From Pycnopodia helianthoides (taxonomy: Eukaryota > Echinodermata > Asteroidea > Forcipulatida > Asteriidae), in assembly GCA_032158295.1 (NCBI GenBank), contig CM063251.1, positions 20,507,933 to 20,571,932 on the forward strand: a DNA stretch of 64,000 bases, read 5' to 3'. Under the pieces are notes generated by a model that ran no database searches, had not been told where the DNA came from, and saw only the letters and a list, made by a program, of their open reading frames with translations. The position numbers and the translations under genes were made by a program. This document shows positions 25,021 through 37,900 of the stretch, in pieces (within the stretch, counting starts at the first letter, position 1; each line of letters starts with the position of its first letter).

Positions 25021-27840
25021 GGTATCTTTGTTTAACCCGACTCGTGTACTCTTGAAGCTTTTGGAGTACGCAACTAATTGATTTACGCTAACAGCCATAT
25101 TGGTTTTAGAAACAGATTGTCAAAAACTCAAGCTGAATTACTTCAGTTTGAGGAGTCGGTTAGTCTCTGAATAAATTAACGTCACAATTTTAGTTGTTCT
25201 CCCGTACTCATCTTTTATCATTACAAAGTATCATATCCGTATTGCAGACACAAATATGGTAAAGTTATAAGGGATTGGTGTACAATGTATGTATATAAAG
25301 AGTGTTTTTCATTTTGGAACTGTTGTAAGGTTCCTCATTTGCATAAATAAGGTTTCCAAAATGTAATGGGTATTTCTTTTAGTCAATGATGACATCTAAT
25401 TTGGCTTCAATAGGTATTTTAAAACTCATACAAGACTATAAAAGACACCCTGCGTGATGTATGACGTTGATTAGCAGGGGAGTTTTAGAAATAAAATTAC
25501 GGGACATTATGTAAAATGTAATAAATATATACAAATATTATATATAGGCCCTACATCGAATATAAATTCGAAGGTAAGGTAATCAGTAAATCTCAGATGT
25601 TCTTAAGCAAAACAGATTTATGTTGATTCATAAACAAACTGATGAAATTGAGTTGTTTTGAATAATTTACGCTCTTGTTTGTCTGTTGTTGTCGGGTTTT
25701 TAAAAGCTCAATGCCGTGTCTAAGCCGATTGGCTGTGGCTGCACGTGGTTAGAAATCAACACAGCAGCTTAAGCCAACCACTGTACAGCCGCAGCCAAAG
25801 TCGCTTCAAATGACACACTACCTTATACCTTTCGATTATTTAAGAAATCCGGCCAATATGGTCAACTGTGCTAGGACTATGGCTCCCGTTTTCTCTTGTC
25901 CTTTTTTTGTCAGACTAGAGTAATCATAGAAACATCCAGCCGAGTACGATCCCGCCACAACTTTAATTACTCCCAACCCGATGCATAAGTATTATGTATA
26001 TTTCTTGTACGTTCACAGCATACAGTGACTTGACCCGATATCAATGTCACATTCAATCTAACTTTTTATGCATCAGGTAAACGCATCCGTGACGTCGTGT
26101 TTTAGAATTATTGGCAAATCAAAGCTTGGTATGGAGCGCCTCGTGAAAAATGATATCACTAGAGTCTATAGAATGACAGTTTGGATTGTCATTGCATAAA
26201 CAGATTGTGAAAGAGTTGGTACGCTCGGATTAAATATCAATTAAATTGATAACAACAAAGATTTATTTTTGTATCTTTTTTATAATGAGCAAATTGGTTT
26301 GAAATATGATATTCAGGACATTGTGAATTTCAATCACTTGACCCTCTCTAAAAAAGAACGAATTGATGACCAAAACAAATGCAGTTTCAAATTCAGTTCT
26401 CTTTCAACTTTTGGAGAAATAAAATTGTGCCAAGGTAATTTTAGAGAGAGATTGAAGTTAATGAAAGGAAAGATACATAGTAATTTATCAGTAAGAATAT
26501 TTGGAAATAATAACTTAATTGCCGACTGGAACAACTTCTATGTATACAACATGGGAAACACACTAATTTGTTTATCTAAAAAATGACAAACTCTGTTGCG
26601 GAATATGGGTCGAGTAGATTTGTGGTTGTGGTTGCTACACCAACGCGTGTAGTTACTACAGCGTGGGCTTTGAGTCATACACGAAACTCAGTGTAGCCAC
26701 ACGAATGTACACATTCCAATATCATGTTTTATGTCCCAAAATTGAAATTCACAACAGTTATTGGAGTAGCTATCTGTCTCATTTCGTTAGTCTCATCTCC
26801 AGTCGTTGTCAGTTATATCCAATAAATATCTAATATAGTTCAGGATTGTAATATCAGTTTGTACTCTCGGGGTTAAGCCCGGGGGGGGGTCGTATTGCAG
26901 TTTTCTTTGTTGTTGTTTTGTTTGGTTTTTATTTAGTGTTATTTTGATCTGTTTTTCTCTTCGCTGCGGGTGGGAAAATAACGACACACTGAACTAACCT
27001 TTATTAGTCAAACGCAAACAAGACAAATAAGGTCCTTTCTTGTGTTTACGAAACAAGCCGGCGCAAGATATGAAACAACAACAATAGTACGAGAGTATTT
27101 AATTTAAACACACGACATTCATTATTTGACGTTTTCAACAGAATGCAATTGACACCCGCCATCTTCGACAGTTTATTTCACCTCCCAGTAGTAAATGTTT
27201 CAATACAAACTGTTATTCCAACTCGTAGCAAGGTATAACTGAAAGATGCACTGTGTAGGTCCAGTTGTAGGTAAATTTGTTATTATATATTTGCGATTAG
27301 ACTCGTAATAATCTTCCGGTTATGCATCATCAGCCAGACGTGACAGACTTCCTGCTGCCATAGTTACGCGCATGGCAGATTGTGCTGATAAAATGGCGGG
27401 AATATTAATGAATTGTGTATAATATACAAATGGATTCATGCGATTGATGTGTAGGGGTCGAATGATATTCATAATTTGTTAGAGCTCATTTCAACTTCAC
27501 TTCAAATTTGCAAGTTTTGTTGAGTTTGGCCCTTCACTGTTTATTTATGGAATATTAGCAGCACGAAGAACAATTTACCAATAACCAATACTCAAAATTG
27601 CTTTCGGCATTTGTTATTTATTGTACAAAAAGGGTTTATTTGGGAAAATATATATTGCGCAGTGGTTTGATTTTCTGACCTAGTTGACATAGAAAAGTGC
27701 TTTCAACACACTGCAAAATTGAATCTCATTTTACTCGCATTAATATGCATTTATTACTGATATTTTCCTTGTGGTTTTTTACTTGATGTTTCAATCGTTC
27801 TAATATCTTGTTTTCTTTGTTTCTTTGTTCGAATTATGCA
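25021..27840. other. Distal intron 1, nothing coding
   Basis: AT-rich DNA. It holds an inverted repeat (25722-25800, listed) and a GC-balanced patch near 27240-27450 containing CGATTGATG (27441), which resembles a Hox/Pbx core. The 105-codon ORF at 26269 lacks a normal ATG start and recognisable domains. Confidence 0.4.
25722..25800. repeat. Short inverted repeat, GGCTGTGGCTG-type
   Basis: TTGGCTGTGGCTGCACGTGG near 25729 is matched in inverted form by CCACTGTACAGCCGCAGCCA near 25779. It resembles the fold-back at 43293-43424, which uses GGCT-rich arms, and may be a relative of that small MITE family. Confidence 0.45.
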
Positions 27841-27841
27841 G

Positions 27842-28359
27842 TCAAAGCACACGAGTATAACACTTCGACCGGCCAGCAGTCACCCAGCGGTGGTAGTCTA
27901 GGCGGTGTCGGCGGAGCGAACAACGGCAGGACCAACTTCACCAACAAACAGCTTACAGAACTCGAGAAGGAATTTCACTTCAACAAGTACCTCACGCGGG
28001 CACGGCGGGTCGAAATCGCCACCATGCTGGGACTGAACGAAACGCAGGTCAAGATCTGGTTCCAAAACCGGAGAATGAAGGAGAAGAAAAAGATGAAGGA
28101 GTGCATCCCTGGGCCCGTTCCATCCTTCCATTCTTCCCTAACCCACCATCACCACCACTCCCACCATCAACAACAACAACAACAACAACAACAACAGCAG
28201 CAGCAACAGCAACAGCAACACACAGTGCACCCGTCCGTAGCGGGTACTACGCCTGTATCATCCATACCAGAGTGTGAACTCAAAGCCCAGCCTACTGCCG
28301 TCTATAATGGCCACAATCACAACGGAACCGCCGTAGTCGTCAACTCATCAGGGAGTTAG
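27842..28359 (+). CDS. Hox1: Hox1 exon 2: homeodomain and C-terminus
   Basis: The acceptor is ATGCAG|TCAAAG. The exon completes Val201 and ends at a TAG (28357-28359), giving a 372-residue protein from the 11497 start, or 378 with the microexon. The homeodomain is residues 226-285 (27916-28095), with labial-class hallmarks: [48 protein letters not shown]. The DNA-contact residues W48, F49, Q50, N51 and R53 are intact. Position 56 is Glu and 59 is Lys, where labial proteins commonly have Gln and Arg. After the homeodomain come KECIPGP, a His-rich stretch (residues about 302-309) and 17 consecutive Gln (310-326) encoded by mixed CAA/CAG. A short Gly/Ser/Thr/Asn-rich tail follows. Labial/Hox1 identity is very secure; paralogues 2 and 3 differ in helix 1 and the N-terminal arm. 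Confidence 0.97.
28168..28218 (+). repeat. Coding CAA/CAG repeat (poly-Gln, 17 codons)
   Basis: Nine CAA codons followed by mixed CAG and CAA, all in the Hox1 frame. The interruptions suggest a fairly stable tract. Length polymorphism between individuals would be expected. Confidence 0.9.
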
Positions 28360-28642
28360 TTCGCTACAGTTTCAAGTCTTTCTGTTTTTCAATTTTGATT
28401 TTCAATCGTTCGGACGAAGTGCCTAGAGCCACGGGTTCGGCGTGAAAGGCGACGGGCCATAGGACAAGCCTTTTCACGTAAGCGGCTGCGGCAGTTCGTA
28501 GGGACCATTCCGTGTGCAGACGCCGCCGACGCGCCGTGCCAGCTACCCTGCTACCCCCTTTCTCTTCCCTGTGATTCCTTCTCTCTTTCATTACGCGGTT
28601 TGTCTCGATCGTCACGAGGGAAGGCCTACCCGCCGTCGGCCC

Positions 28643-28665
28643 CTCTCTCTCTCTCTCTCTCTCTC
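28643..28665. repeat. (CT)n microsatellite
   Basis: About 11 CT dinucleotides, just downstream of the Hox1 stop codon and probably in the 3'UTR. Confidence 0.9.
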
Positions 28666-30108
28666 CAATCAAATACAAAAATCCACAAAACTCCAGTGTT
28701 ATTACCCTATGTTTTGGAATCAAAGAGGGGCGAGATTGGACCCCTTGGGCGATACCCCGGGCAAGGGCACGTATGATTTGGCTTTTGAGAATCAACCACC
28801 GTGGACACGAAGTCGATTTGACTTGACAAAAAGCCGACGCTGATTTACAATGACTGCGTAATAGGTTCTCATACGTTCCAAACTTGGTTTTTTTGTCTAG
28901 CTTAGAATGATACGCCTAAACAGCGACACCTGCCCGGCTTTTACTTGCTCTCTACCCAGGCGCCGCAACGTACAAAGGCTTCAAGCCTACATTTTTCCAT
29001 TTCTTCAGATTGTGTTGTTTGTTGGTTTGAACTCGTGAAATCCAGGTTATTTTGGATGGATTCTTCTGAGGTAATCCACGCAGGATTGAAACACGGGACC
29101 CGCATTACCTGCGTGAGAGTTGCAGGCTTTACAGCAGTTGTCATACACAGCGTATAGCTCTGTGATCCCAGATTATTATGCAGTTTGCCTGCAAGGTTTT
29201 TGCGCATTACTTAGTACAGACAAATTGAACATGAAAGGTGCTTCATATCCACGTATACGGCTTATATTGGTACTGTCGGCTAGCTCAATAGCTGGAGTAA
29301 TGGGATATATTAAAAGATAATACTATTGCGTTTTTTCCCCCTCTCTAGTCTGCCTGTTTGCCGATATAAAAGAGATGGCCTGAACTCTAGAAAGATCAAG
29401 CCTACAAAATGACAAATCCAGTGCAAGCGGGAAACATTATTCGAGCATGAATCATTAGGTATGATCATTTAACGACGGACTTTCATGATAAAATGATTAC
29501 TGTTGGAAACTTCTTCGGTTTCTGCATTGTAATTAAATCCCAATATAGCCATTTTATAAAATGGAATTACGCTGTTTGTGAGACCAAAATTTGCATCGAC
29601 CGTACCATGCCAGGTCGCGTTTTTATCAACTGTAGTCAAGCTCCATGACTATGACTGGTTAAGGCATATTGTACTGTGCAAATTATGTTGAATGCCATTT
29701 TTAAACGATAATTTTATACTGTTGAGTAGGGTAGAATAATGTTGCAATACTGTTGTTGTTGCTGCTGCTGTTGGGTTTTTTCTGTTGTTGTATTTATTTT
29801 GTACAGCATTTTTCAATCATTTCATGTTAACGCGTATATTTCAACCTTCCCTCGTGTTTCTTTATAGATAGTTCCCAGTAGACGCCATCTTTACGGGCAA
29901 ATTGCATTTTGGCTTTCAGATGCGTCAAACGCTCAACTTACTAACGCAGCCGCGTTGTTCACTGACCAACCCTGCAATGAGTTTCGTGAAATGCGCGCGT
30001 GTTGCACGCCGTTCTCACACGAAACGCACGACTGTTTGTTCTAAACTGCCCGTAAAGATGGCCGATTTACATCACACTGCAACCTATCTATACTTTACTT
30101 CGTTTGAG

Positions 30109-30471
30109 TTAAAGGTAAGATATACTTTTGGCAAATATCAAAGACTAGTATCCTCGCTTGGTGTATCTAACATGAATAAACTTACAAACCTGTACAAATT
30201 TGGACTCAATTGGTCATCGAAAATAATGAAAGAAAAATCACCCTTTGTTGCATAGAATTGTGTGCTTTCAAATGCCTGAAAAGGCTTCATGCCTGAAGCC
30301 TTTTTTCAGATTCAAATATTTTAGTGAGAAATTACTTCTTTCTCAAAAACTACATTACTTCAGAGGGAGTCGTTTCTCACAATGTTTTATACTATCAGCA
30401 GCTCGTAACCAAGTAAGTTTTTATAGTAATGTATTTATTGAGTAATTACCAAAAGTATCCACTGCCTTTAA
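30109..30471 (-). mobile_element. TTAA-ended interspersed repeat (363 bp)
   Basis: Begins TTAAAGGTAAGATATACTTT and ends AAAGTATCCACTGCCTTTAA, so it has short terminal inverted repeats bounded by TTAA. On the minus strand it contains TACAGGTTTGTAAGTTTATT, clearly related to the internal motif of the 393-bp MITE, so the two families share a module. Its right part (CACAATGTTTTATACTATCA, AGTAATTACC) is shared with the repeats at 39543-40004 and 46600-47120. I associate this repeat type with sea-star DNA from memory. Confidence 0.75.
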
Positions 30472-33237
30472 TCAAAAATAGGGAAGTTCAAGATTCAGGA
30501 AGTCAATGTTGTTTGCCTCAATTTAAAGCATTTTTTCAGCGTATCAGGGCATATTTGTTTGTGAACAATGTTGCTAAAGGTCACAAGGTCAACTATACGC
30601 ACGTGTATTGCTCCCCGATTTCGATTTTTAAATATGATCATTTTTCCAAACTTACAACAGCTCAATGAGTTTAACAAACTTGTGTTATTTATCAGAGTCT
30701 GCTTCTGCATTTTGAAATAATCAATTTTAACATTTTCTTTACAACAAGTCCGGCGCGCTTCTGAAGATTGGTGCACTAAGATCCATATGAGGCAAGGGCC
30801 TTTGATGAGCAAATAACGCGTGCATATACATTTAAAAATAGTATGCATTATTTGCACTGCTTTCTCAAAAATGTGAGCACCGAATTCGATTAAAAGTGAG
30901 TTCCAAATTTTGAAAATTTGCAATTTCTTATGTTTGATGTTGAGCTATCATTGTGGAGAAAACACAGTCAAACCAAATCTAACTTTACTTTCACAAGCAC
31001 CTAGCTATAATCGGACCCCATGCTGTAAATAGAAAAGGAAAAATAACGAAAGCATACGCGCATATTATTCCTTTTTGACAATTTAACTGGAAATAATTTC
31101 TTTATGTGTTTGTCAGTTTGCTTCTGAGTGCTTATCTGTACAGCCTCCTTAAAATCTAGTTTTTGAGCAGCTATGCCCGATCTCTCTTCCTCGTTGAGGT
31201 GTTTGTTTTGGGTTTGGTTTTTTATTTTTAACCTTAGCTAGCGATTTGAACCTCCATGCTTTCATACTGAAATCCTTCCACGTCTGAGGCATTATAAGCA
31301 GTGACTACCTGCCTCAAAGACGAAGTACATTTCGGTCGTGTCTCGCATCTCAAATATCCTCAACGCAAACTCGTTCCGTTTACACAGATTTGTGGCTGCG
31401 CCGGAACGCTGATTTCAAGTTCATCCATTGCTATAGCTAGATCCAGGGATGAAATCCAAATGAAGATTTGAAAATTTGTTTTGTGTGGTTAAAGGTATAA
31501 AGGGAGAATAATCATATACTTTATCGCAGTTACTGGTTCAATAAAAGGGATTTGCTACAAGCATATTTTGCACAGAAGGATCACGCTTAGCAGAAAACGG
31601 TTACCAGCTAAACTGACACATGTTTCGCATTGTGATTGATTCTAAACCTACAAGGTATCCAATAGTGAATCTAACGTATACCTCCCAAGGTACCAGTGTC
31701 ATGGCACTGCTAACCACATAAATAGGCGCTCACGCCCCTAAGAATCACATGCTTTCAGTGGCGTAACAAAAGCCCCCCCCCTCCCAGCTCAGTACCTTAC
31801 CCCTCCCCTCCCTCTTACCTCCCCCATCCATGAGCTCGAAGAAGAAGACTATGTACAGATGATTCATGGTCCGATGATTCAATAAAAGATGTCTTTTCTC
31901 CCGCTTTCTCCCCCACCCCTCAAATAAAAATGCCTGTTTACGACAATGTTTACAGGGCAACACATTTTGTAACAAGCAGTGCCATAACATTCTGCCCTGT
32001 TGGCTCTCGTCCAGGTCAGCCGTAGACAGAGTGGGTGAGTGCTGGGGGTGGTAACACCCTCAAATCATACCCCAAACATAAGTGGCTATATACCAGATGT
32101 GACGTCCATAATATTTGACATCAAAGTATGCTGAATCAATCCTCAATAGAACCTTTTATTACGGCTGTATATTTTGTTGACCCGAAGGTTGAACCAGTGG
32201 TTGTCACTGACGCCAGACGTAATACACAAAAGGTTCAATTTACCTTTAAAACGGAAATGATAAATACACTCAAAGAAATTCGATTATAGCTCATCTATTA
32301 TTGAGAAAAAATGAACCGCTTTGGAAAAAACGTTTGGATTTAAAGAGATTACTTTTTTACAATGTGCAGCGAGAACAGAGAATCGCCAAGTTATTTATTC
32401 ACTCATTTATTGCTTTGATTATTTATTTACTTGGTTGTTTATTTATTCAACAGTTGATATTTTTTTCCTCGCAACATTTTTCGTTGTAAAGATGTGTTTA
32501 GAAATATACACACAAAATGTTAACTTGAGAATTGATTCAACCCTCTTGAAACGTTGACATATTACGTGCAATGGGTGAAGACTCTCGAGCTGTCATCACC
32601 TCAGTGCACAGTGGGATTTTAACGATTATTTTCCATTATTAATTCTCCTCAATGTTGCTTAAATACTTTCTTACTTTATTAGATCTGTGGTTTAAGTTTG
32701 TTTTATAAAAAAATAAGCAAATCCGTAAAGCATTTCACATTTTTATTTGAAACATTTACATTTGACAGCAATTCCTGTCAATATGAAATTTTGGATCTTT
32801 CTGACGCTATGGCAGTTTTTTGTCGGATTCCCTACGCGATTGCAGTACTCACTATCAGGACCTAACAATGGTCCCAGTCTAGTTACCTGCCAGCCTCGGT
32901 CTGGCCGCTTGCATAAGTGTGGAGGAAAGACTGTAGACTCGCATAGCATCACAAAGATCTCATTTTTGGAAGCCTAATCTAAACGCCGTTTACTTTGAAA
33001 AGCAAATGCATCAGGCGAGCAGAGCTCACTCTGGGATATCTTAACCCTGCAAAATCAATACGTCTCTTCGAATAGATTCTAATCACACGGTTAGCCCAAC
33101 ATACACAGCTTCAAATCCTACACCAGCCTCTGTTCCCCCGGTGAAATTTATGAGAATTACATGTGAAAAAAACACACACCACATCACCTTTCTCTCTTGT
33201 AACCATCTCTCTGCATTATTAATGAGACAAAATGGTG

Positions 33238-33240
<3 letters not shown>

Positions 33241-33272
<32 letters not shown>

Positions 33273-33286
33273 AGAGGGAGAGAGAG
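33241..33286. repeat. (GA)n microsatellite
   Basis: About 15 perfect GA units followed by an interrupted GGGAGAGG tail. Confidence 0.9.
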
Positions 33287-34696
33287 TAAATGGAATTACA
33301 AATGGTTCATAAATCATTATAAACGACGGGAGATGAAATATGAAATACAAAATAGAGGATCAGGCGGGAGAGATTATACATAGATATATATATATACACA
33401 AATATATATATATCTGATATTTTTTGAGAACCAATTTTACATTGAGATTTTAAACAATTGATATACATATTCGAAATGTAAATTTGTTATTCAGATACGT
33501 AAGCTTACAATTGATTTATTGTGTTCAAATGCTTGGATATGAAATTGGCAGCAACACACTGTGATTGGGTGAAATCGTTTATTATATGAAATGGTAAACA
33601 TCTGTTTATATAATATTTCAAACTGCTCAATTGTTATCTTGCACGTAAATTCTCCGATTATGAAAATGGGTAGAAATTACTGTTTATTTGCATACTTTCA
33701 TGCATTGCTAAACAAATATTCTTTTTAAAGGAAATCGGAAATCTGGGTAAACATTATTTGCAAAAGAGTTCATGAAGTGATGCGGTTTAGGCCCTTCAAA
33801 GAAACGGGATCTTGTTGTGTTTTTTCCGATTAATATTTGTTTGAGAAATATTCGTTTGAGAAAAAATCACGGTTCCGTTGCTTCGTGGTCTTAAAATCGT
33901 GAAATTTGTTTCAATCTAAAATGTTTGTTTATTATGTTGTATTGGTAGTATTTTCCCCTGAACACAATGCCTAAAGCTAAACCCTTTACCAAATTGGTCG
34001 ATGTAAATGTTTACTTTGATTAAAGACAGTATAGTTATATCCTAACCATAACTTTCAGCAGATTTTGTATGCAACGAAAAGCATGTTCTAATGACCTTTG
34101 TGGTGGAAATTTGAGTCAAATGAATTCACAGGAAGACTATTGTACATTGTATTGCCGATAGGCTTGATTTGAAGTTTAGGTTTGTTTGTAAATACATTTT
34201 GATAAATACACAAATGTTACAATTATTGGGCTCTCTTGACTTTTTACTATTTATTTATTTATTTGTGGGGAAGGATAAGGAGTGTCGCGTTAGAATGTGT
34301 TTGATTTCTGTTTTATACAATTTTAAATTCTCTGATTGTTATTTGTAATTTTGTATTTATTTATTTATTTTATTGTTATTATTTATTATTATTATTTTTT
34401 TTTTTTTTGAAAAAGTTCCCCTTCAATATATAATGCATTTCATTCTCTGATTTGTATCAAAGATATTTTGAATTGTAAATAATTAATGATTTCTGTAAGG
34501 GATGCCTCGTATGAACATGAAATAAAACATAACATGAAGTTTATTCCAACTTACTGTCTGACATTTTGTGAACCCTAAGAGTTTATTGCATTGTCGTCGT
34601 TGAAGTCATTATGACCTTTTTAACAATTATGAGGGTTTTCACTCTTCACCCGGCTTCAGTTTATTACCTCGAACAGTTCGGTATGTGACGGGATTG

Positions 34697-34986
34697 TGCC
34701 TTTGATGATACAAGCCTGGAATTTGGCACAGAGTCAGAGTATGTCACGAGAAAGTGTTTACTATACTATAGGGCCACCACAGATTTGTCCTTGAAAATCT
34801 ATAGGTAGAATAACAGGTAATGGCAGCCATTTTGACAATTGTGAAAACTGCTTGTTACTCTACTGACATTATTTTGTTTCTTCTTTCAATGGACAAATCT
34901 GCGATGACCGTATAGCCAAACACCTTTCTCATGAAATACTCTGAACTGTGTGCCGAATTCCACACCTGTATCATCATTAAAGCCTT
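34697..34986. mobile_element. TIR/MITE-like element, ~290 bp
   Basis: The left arm (about 34697-34790) and the reverse complement of the right arm (about 34891-34986) match over roughly 90 bp. Shared blocks are GATGATACA, GGAATT(T/C)GGCACA, CAGAGTAT, GAGAAAG and GCAGATTTGTCC/ACAGATTTGTCC. About 100 bp of spacer carries no ORF. Long arms and a short spacer fit a fold-back MITE. Confidence 0.75.
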
Positions 34987-37900
34987 AAATCCAACCAAGT
35001 TAGTCCCCCTATCTGCCGAACTATTATACTTGGTTGATTGTTAACATTCATTTCATCGTTGTCCTCGCATCTCCCAAAATGCAAATGCTTAGTTTTAACA
35101 TAGCATTCAGTTACACAGTGACATGTACAAGTAGGCTAATAAAAGGCATAATTATTTCAATAACTAATCAATAATACAATATCTGTAGGATTACAATTAG
35201 GCTTAGATGAAGCTGAGACTTTTTTTTAACTTATTATTGACAGACAAACGAAACGTAAATAAATACTGAAAACCAGACAGTAACCTGTACACGTTGATAC
35301 AGACTCATTCGACATAGGCTAATGCAAGATGTGTTGACAAGAAAGTGTATACCAAAGTCGTTATAACCTACATAACACAGAAACAGTCACAATCTTTGAG
35401 TATGCAACGAGTAGTTGCGTTTTTCACTTTTCATGAAAAGATTAGGTAGCATAATTGAAGGTTAACTTGAGTTACTCAGACCATTCCAAAGCCTATATAG
35501 TTCCATGTTGAACTATAGACTATTTTGGTATAATGATGTTTTGGAGGGAAACAAACACTAGATTGGTCTTTGCAGTATTTCGAGTATTGTATGAATGAAC
35601 GTTCGAGATTATAGTGAAGGACTAAAAACCATAGCAGCTAGGTGATGTGTTGTTCGTAAAATGTATTCATAAATTTACGCAGATTAAGATGGTAAGGGTC
35701 GATGATTTGTAATATTTTGAGACCGAAAAATACTGGAGCTACGTGTTCACAAATACCAGTATTGGAAGTTTTGCGAACAGTTCTCTTTTGCAATGTACGA
35801 AGCTTATTACATTTTGACAAGGAACCGCCCCGTTTAAGAATCATTTAGACACGGAAGAACTTAAGAGTTATAAAGTGTTAATAAAATAAGACCAGTTATG
35901 ACTTTCCTATAATTAGTTTGCCTATTTTACTGGTAATTATAGCCTATAATACGATTTTTCCTGGATAGTCAATGTTCGTCAATTTCACACCAAGAAACTT
36001 TAGTATGTTAATTATTTGAGCTCCACACCATCCAAAACTAAAGGCATCTATTGAATATTATATATTGTGTGCTGAGGAGAAAATGAAATAGTTACATACC
36101 AACAACTTAATACATAACTTATTATCTTTAAGCCACGTAGGTCTATAGTATTTTTTATAAGTTTGATATTTAGATTATTGACAGCTGCGTTTATATTTTT
36201 GTGGCTGTAGACTAAATATGTATCATTTGCAAAAGGACAGCATGATATAATATCGGATGTGTTGCAAATGCCATTATCCTATTCGATAAATAGTTTTTAA
36301 TCCACACCAAAGCTATCCACGGATTCGATAGCCATGCTTAACGGTGTGGAATGTTTTAGACCAGTCGAAAAAATGTCCCAATTAAATGCTTCCGTCTTCA
36401 ACGCCATCAAGCATTTTTTTTTCAAAAAAAAATTATTTCATAAAATCGCGTTTTCTTAAGACATTTGAGACGCATTTTTCATTCAGGGCTAAGAAACACC
36501 TGGGATGGAATGTGGTCGCAATGATTCCTCTTTTTAACTTGAAATTGTTGGATATAATAGTCAAAGGTTGACCTTGTCTTTTGCATTTCCTTCCTATAAA
36601 TGAAAGTGTATACAAATGCATCCCTAGTTCATGTAATGGGGGAGTCTTAAAACAAATCATGTTTATGATAATTATTTCTTAACATACTGAAATTTAATCT
36701 GTTTCATATAAGTTGTGTCATTTTCATATTAGGGTGCGCGGTTCGTTAAACAATGTAATAAAAAAAAACACTAATCGAAAAAAAAGATCAAATGTGACAA
36801 CATAGGCCAATTTTCCAGAAAATATATCACGTTGTAACCTTGGTGTTTCTCCCACGGTTTTCTCGAGTCGAGCAATTCGCAGAAATAACAAAAACGAATC
36901 TTCACGAACAGAAATATCTGTCATCGGAGCTGAAAAGGTGGGCTGGGGGTTCGGGTGCTGGCTTGTTGACTGAGACCATTGCAAAAGTCATCATTCACCT
37001 TACGTGACTATCACCTGTCCAAACAATTATTTCAATGTACGAGTGCCCCGATATCATGTCAATTCGACAAAAACTTTTTTTCCTCTCTGTCTATCGAGGG
37101 GTTACATATTCAGACAGAGTTAGTCCCAGTGGGTATTGAGTTTAATTACTAACAAGTAGGCTGCCAGGAATTTATATTAGCCATTTGAAAATTGTCAATG
37201 GTCGACATTTCCTAAATAATATTATTGAAGACTTCGTAGTTGTGATAGATTGCCAATATCCTCTCACGAGACAGCTTTTCGTAATACTTTGGGCGTATAT
37301 TTACGTTGCTCATCAACTAATTTAAAAAGTTGATGAGGTGTTTTAATTAATTCAGAAACACAGGAAATGTATCATATCTTACGATCAACAAGACGCGAAC
37401 CAATTAGAAGGTTCGAAGCTGTCTGTCTGTGAAAAAAATACGAGATATCGGTTTAATTCGGAACAAATTCACCAGACACTAAAACCACATCAATCAGGCG
37501 CAAAATGCGTAATTCACACACAAAGTTGTTCTTTCCTTAATTCCCCCTCAAACCACATGTGCAAAGTTTTAAACCTTTAGGTGAACTGACTCAGGTTGAG
37601 TTATAGTTCCCAATTTTCTTGAGTCGGAACTTGTCCATGATGGGACGATTCCTGTTTGCCTTCAAGGGTTCCTCGGCAGAGTGCAGCCGAACTTCATAAA
37701 CCCTTTTTTTCTTCTTCAAGACGGGGCATATGGGAGTGATCTGATTTCATTCGAACAGGAGTAATTCTGGATTTCCATCTGATTCGAAGCTAGGGGAGTA
37801 AAATGGATGACTTGTGTCAGACACTGATGTGGGTACTCAAGCCCCGGGGTAGTCTAATGAGCACCTTTATGGATTAAAGACTACTGTCAGTCGAGATGTC

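Larger units (their letters stand above)
12098..27841 (+). other. Hox1 intron 1 (15,744 bp)
   Basis: Bounded by the GTAAGC donor at 12098 and an AG at 27840-27841, which is preceded by CTAAT (near 27800) and a T-rich pyrimidine tract. Donor phase 1 matches the acceptor phase, so GTC (Val201) is split across the junction. An intron between hexapeptide and homeodomain is the standard Hox layout. It is unusually rich in repeats and holds a candidate microexon, a minisatellite, a TIR element and two GC-balanced islands, listed separately. Confidence 0.85.
28360..34696 (+). other. Downstream of Hox1: possible long 3'UTR, then intergenic
   Basis: No further Hox1 exon is seen. A (CT)n run (28643-28665) and a (GA)n run (33241-33286) are present, and a TTAA-ended repeat lies at 30109. 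AATAAA hexamers are scattered. The most 3'UTR-like end is AATAAA at 34521-34526, followed by T/GT-rich sequence, at the close of a very AT-rich stretch (33360-34540). Echinoderm Hox mRNAs can have long 3'UTRs, but the end is not fixed by sequence alone. A C-rich GTGGCGTAAC-type repeat remnant is near 31757. Confidence 0.3.

Noticed and set aside
26269..26586. 105-codon plus-strand ORF
   Set aside because: No ATG at the given start, AT-rich random composition, inside the intron.
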